Source: Larix sibirica (lineage: Eukaryota > Streptophyta > Pinopsida > Pinales > Pinaceae). Taken from it: a DNA stretch of 10,256 nt. The notes under the pieces are model-generated. The model was not told where the DNA came from. It did no database searches and saw only the letters and a list, made by a program, of their open reading frames with translations. The stretch is from contig NWUY0300055181.1 in assembly GCA_004151065.3 (NCBI GenBank), positions 10,039 to 20,294 of the forward strand, in the 5' to 3' direction. This document shows positions 7,920-10,256 of this stretch, piece after piece; position 1 is the first letter of the stretch; each line of letters begins with the position of its first letter. The position numbers and the translations under genes were made by a program.

Positions 7920-8366
7920 ATAAGCACTCGATCGAGCCTTTTTAGCAGAAAATACAAACCTCAATCGAGGGTTTGGTTGGGTTAAGAAAACGCTCGATAA
8001 AGCTACCAATATTAATAAATCACTAACATTAAAAGAGCTTAATCGAGATGTTAGTCGAATAGAATTGATCGATTGACCGACCCATGAAGGTTGTGGGTCT
8101 AAGCATTAAATACCTCAACTAAGAATTTGAGAGATCGATCATACTTTCGGTTGAACAACTGGTATGGGTCCGATTAAATAGTTCAATCGAGCATTTGAGA
8201 GCTTAATCAAGTTTTTGATTGAACAATTGGTGCGGGTCTGCTTAAATACCTCAATTGAGATATTTATTTTTATATATGAAAAAATAGAGTTGCGTTTTTT
8301 TTTCATAGTAACCCTCAACTAGGCGCTTGGTTGGGTGACAGAAAATGCTCGACCAAGCTATGTAAT
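7920..8366. repeat. TCGA-rich repeat block with tandem 68-bp units
   Basis: Two adjacent 68-bp units, 8107-8174 and 8175-8242, share 49 of 68 positions. A third begins at 8243 (TAAATACCTCAATTGAG). A more divergent, expanded copy precedes them (about 8033-8106: GAGCTTAATCGAGATGTTAG...GTGGGTCTAAGCAT). An outer pair, 7958-8005 and 8311-8360 (CTCAATCGAGG...GGTTGGGTT...GCTCGA...AAGCTA against CTCAACTAGGC...GGTTGGGTG...GCTCGACCAAGCTA), brackets the array. TCGA occurs at least ten times in about 490 bases, including the palindrome CTCGATCGAG at 7927-7936. The block looks like non-coding satellite-like DNA. Confidence 0.75.
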
Positions 8367-8573
8367 CACCCCACTAGCCCCCATTTCAACTCATTGAATT
8401 TCCATCGATCCAATGGAATCAACCCTAAGAGGTTGGTCCTTTTTTTAATAATTTAATAGTTTAAAAATGAAATTTTAATTGATTTTTTTTTTAAATTTTG
8501 TCCCCTACTAGCCATTATGCTGCCGAAGTTTACAAGTTTTCTCATAAAATTTAATTACCATTTACCTATGCAA
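8367..8573. other. AT-rich junction between the TCGA-rich block and LINE relic B
   Basis: No gene is present. Homopolymer runs (T7 at about 8440, T9-10 at about 8484) and AT-rich sequence occupy the interval. The downstream ORF2 domains that should follow the LINE RT here (thumb, zf-RVT, RNase H) are missing. No poly(A) tail marks this side as a normal LINE 3' end. Confidence 0.5.
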
Positions 8574-8942
8574 TTAAATAAAATTTATTTTATAAGCATT
8601 GATTGTAGAACCTAAGGGAGAGAAAAACGTGTTTAGACATTTAAGGGACCCATCAACATATTCCTTTTCTACATTGTCCAAGAGAAGATAGTCATTTGCA
8701 AAGTTCTTTGAACCACATGGGAGAAGAATACCATGAATTTGATTAGAAACATGGGTGGCCTCCAACAATTAATCCAGAGCATATGAAATCAATACATATA
8801 AATGAGGGGCCAACTAACATCCCTATCGAATAGAATGATGCAAGTAAATATGAAGAGACAATCCCTCATTGAATGAAACAAAAGTTGAAGCATTAGTGAA
8901 TAGAGTGTTCACCATGGAAACACACCGAGTACCAAACCCAAA
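8574..8942 (-). pseudogene. LINE reverse transcriptase palm fragment with mutated FADD motif
   Basis: One frame runs from FGFGTRCVSMVNTLFTNAS (8942 down) through NEGLSLHIYLHHSIR. It then hits TAG at 8825-8823 in place of Gln and TAG at 8816-8814 in place of Pro of the RQGCPLAP motif, followed by LAPHLYVLISYALD. A TAA at 8771-8769 follows. The frame is then open through LLEATHVSNQIHGILLPCGS and the catalytic motif at 8702-8691, which reads FAND instead of FADD: the first of the two metal-binding Asp is now Asn. The end, STINAYKIN, matches the xSGxxINxxK region after the motif. Active versions copy LINE RNA into DNA at the target site. This copy cannot do so. Confidence 0.85.
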
Positions 8943-8955
8943 ACAAATGAAAATA

Positions 8956-9150
8956 TCACCGTGAGCAAAGATAGGTCACCAACCACTGAATTAAATTCTC
9001 GGTTTCATTTTTCGAAATAAGATTGATAAACCCTTGGTTGAGAAACTCAGACAACCAATCCATAGAAAAAACTTTAGAGGCCAAAGAAAAAAATTCATCA
9101 TCAATAGTATCCCACATAGGCTTGTAGAACTCACAATGTATCCCATCTAT
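8956..9150 (-). pseudogene. LINE reverse transcriptase N-terminal fragment
   Basis: A 64-codon open stretch starts with IDGIHCEFYKPMWDTIDDEF and continues with LASKVFSMDWLSEFLNQGFI, NLISKNETENLIQW and VTYL. It matches the LINE RT entry region (PDGIPxEFYKxxW, then FLNQGxIxLIPK, then xWRPITLL). Immediately after VTYL the match is lost, and the next recognisable residues belong to the FGxGxRWVxM region more than 80 residues further on in intact elements. The segment carrying the first catalytic Asp of the palm, in the KAYDRV-type motif, is therefore missing. Confidence 0.82.
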
Positions 9151-9464
9151 ACATGCAGGTTACAATTTTGCATAGAAGACAGTGCAACAAAAACCTCTTC
9201 CTTGAAAAATTCTATGTCTAACTCGGCACTATCACCACAAGAAACCTTATGGGTTACCACATGGAAACAATAATATCTAGTAGTAACTAATACATCTATT
9301 AAATGACAATGAGAAAATATATTATGAAAATGGGAGATAAACATATTGATGACTTCAGCAGGATCCTAAACAATAAAGCCATCAACAAGATGCAAACCAA
9401 ACACCCTTTTTGCCACAACCTCCCACTTGAGAAAGTTAAAATAATACTTGGAACCCTCATCCCC
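9147..9464 (-). pseudogene. LINE ORF2 linker between endonuclease and reverse transcriptase
   Basis: On the minus strand this piece begins with GDEGSKYYFNFLKWEVVAKR at 9464, where intact LINEs have GDxNSKFFFxxxKxR. It continues through GLHLVDGFIV, a stop, and DPAEVINMFISHFHNIFSH. The open part covers 9344-9147 and ends in LDIEFFKEEVFVALSSMQNC, which corresponds to the family's EIxxALxxM segment just before PGPDG. It changes frame relative to the RT entry piece, with an overlap at 9150-9147. The linker connects nicking and copying domains in active elements. Confidence 0.78.
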
Positions 9465-10256
9465 TGCCTAATCCACTAAATATGAGAGAAGACCTAGGCA
9501 CTACTTTCCTTATAATACTTAACCCATTATACCATTATCTCCAATTTCCCAACCTCCTCTTGAAGAGTCACATTGTGGAGATCCTATTCAAGAAATGTGT
9601 GAACCTCCTTAAAATGTTGATGAACCAACCAAAAATACTAGTTCCACTTCATAGCTATCATCTTTCCATAACCTCTATTGAACTTAATATTACAACACAC
9701 TACAACTTCCCACCAAATAATCTATCCTCAGCCCCTAACTCATTAAGGGAAAACGTTCCATACTCTCTAAACAAGGGTATGGAAGTCCTCCAACTCTAAA
9801 TGAAACATTCATCTTAAACAATGAAGAAGGGGATGAATTATCAGCATGTCCCAAGGATATTATAGTACGAATCACCAAATGATTTCAATTGGTCTCATAT
9901 AAAAACACATCAAGATGACATAGTCATCTAGAGAAAGTCGAATTTTCCCATGGCCCGTAGAATTGATCTAGTTGAGCCTACACCATTTCTTGTGCCCACC
10001 TATAGTAAGAACAAGTATACCAACCACCATAATCTATCCCCCTTTTCTTCCAACTGGGGTAAAAATATGAAGATTATCCTTTGAAAAATGCCGATGACAG
10101 TAGATGCATCTTCAATGAGCAACCATTTTGTGGATGCAACTCCCTTCAAGGTACACATTGGATTTGACATTCCCTTGTTTGAAGGAAATATATATGAAGA
10201 TGATTTGGAGAAATGGTTAAATTTTTCAGAGGGTTAATTCTCTATTCAAAAAATTT

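Larger units (their letters stand above)
8574..10256 (-). mobile_element. LINE relic B: endonuclease end, linker and RT palm of a plant L1-type ORF2
   Basis: Read on the minus strand from the right edge, recognisable pieces come in family order. The endonuclease end comes first (WYTCSYYRWAQEMV, about 10026-9983, for the usual YTWSN; then AQLDQFYGPW). Next are the linker GDEGSKYYFNFLK (about 9464-9426, for GDxNSKFFF), DPAEVINMFISHFHNIFSH (about 9360-9320) and the RT entry IDGIHCEFYKPMWD (9150-9109). After a deletion come the palm motif SIR-stop-GC-stop-LAPHLYVL and FANDYLLL. The match stops at 8574. Stops and frameshifts occur throughout. The region from about 10040 to the window edge should be the body of the endonuclease, but I could not align it with confidence, and the element may continue beyond the window. 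No RNase H is present. Confidence 0.82.

Noticed and set aside
9034-9799. Plus-strand frames at 9034-9273 and 9482-9799
   Set aside because: Both are antisense to LINE relic B, whose minus-strand motifs come in the right family order.
1-10256. CRISPR array, bacterial operon or phage system
   Set aside because: No regularly spaced repeats with unique spacers, no dense coding and no prokaryotic gene signals. The LINE relics place the window in a plant nuclear genome.

Overview
This window looks like non-genic nuclear DNA from a land plant. It is AT-rich (roughly one third G+C by eye), carries no intact protein-coding gene, and holds no rRNA, tRNA or CRISPR array that I could find. The plant assignment rests on two decayed LINE (L1-type, non-LTR) retrotransposon relics. 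One has the zf-RVT and C-terminal RNase H arrangement known from plant L1 elements. The heavy decay of old insertions, with stops, frameshifts and internal deletions in every domain, fits a large, slowly purged genome such as that of a gymnosperm. That last step is inference and no species is claimed.

Layout, left to right. Positions 1-960 hold a 49-bp tandem repeat, an (AT)n tract, a G+C-richer island at about 262-530 with a degenerate internal duplication, and an 80-bp tandem duplication. Positions 1185-2129 (+) hold LINE relic A: the end of an ORF2 with zf-RVT zinc-finger remnants, the W-x-x-W-x-x-RN signature and an RNase H domain that has lost most of its catalytic acids. Positions 2216-3346 hold a dense run of two-copy direct duplications of 98, 30, 60 and 58 bp. 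Positions 3347-5800 are mostly featureless AT-rich DNA with a dispersed repeat pair carrying a foldback (4314-4574) and two further hairpins. Positions 5809-7860 hold more short duplications, degenerate purine-rich sequence and two unrecognised minus-strand open stretches. Positions 7920-8366 hold a TCGA-rich, 68-bp-unit repeat block flanked by its own dispersed repeat pair. Positions 8574 to about 10040, possibly to the window edge, hold LINE relic B on the minus strand. It runs from the end of the endonuclease through the linker and the reverse-transcriptase palm, and stops just after a mutated FADD motif (FAND).

Nothing here works together as a pathway. The main structural point is that relic A holds only the downstream part of a LINE ORF2 and relic B only the upstream part, in opposite orientations about 6.4 kb apart. 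They may be two unrelated truncated copies, or halves of one element split by a rearrangement. I saw no sign of a new functional system. The more unusual features are the concentration of two-copy tandem duplications and the TCGA-rich repeat block.
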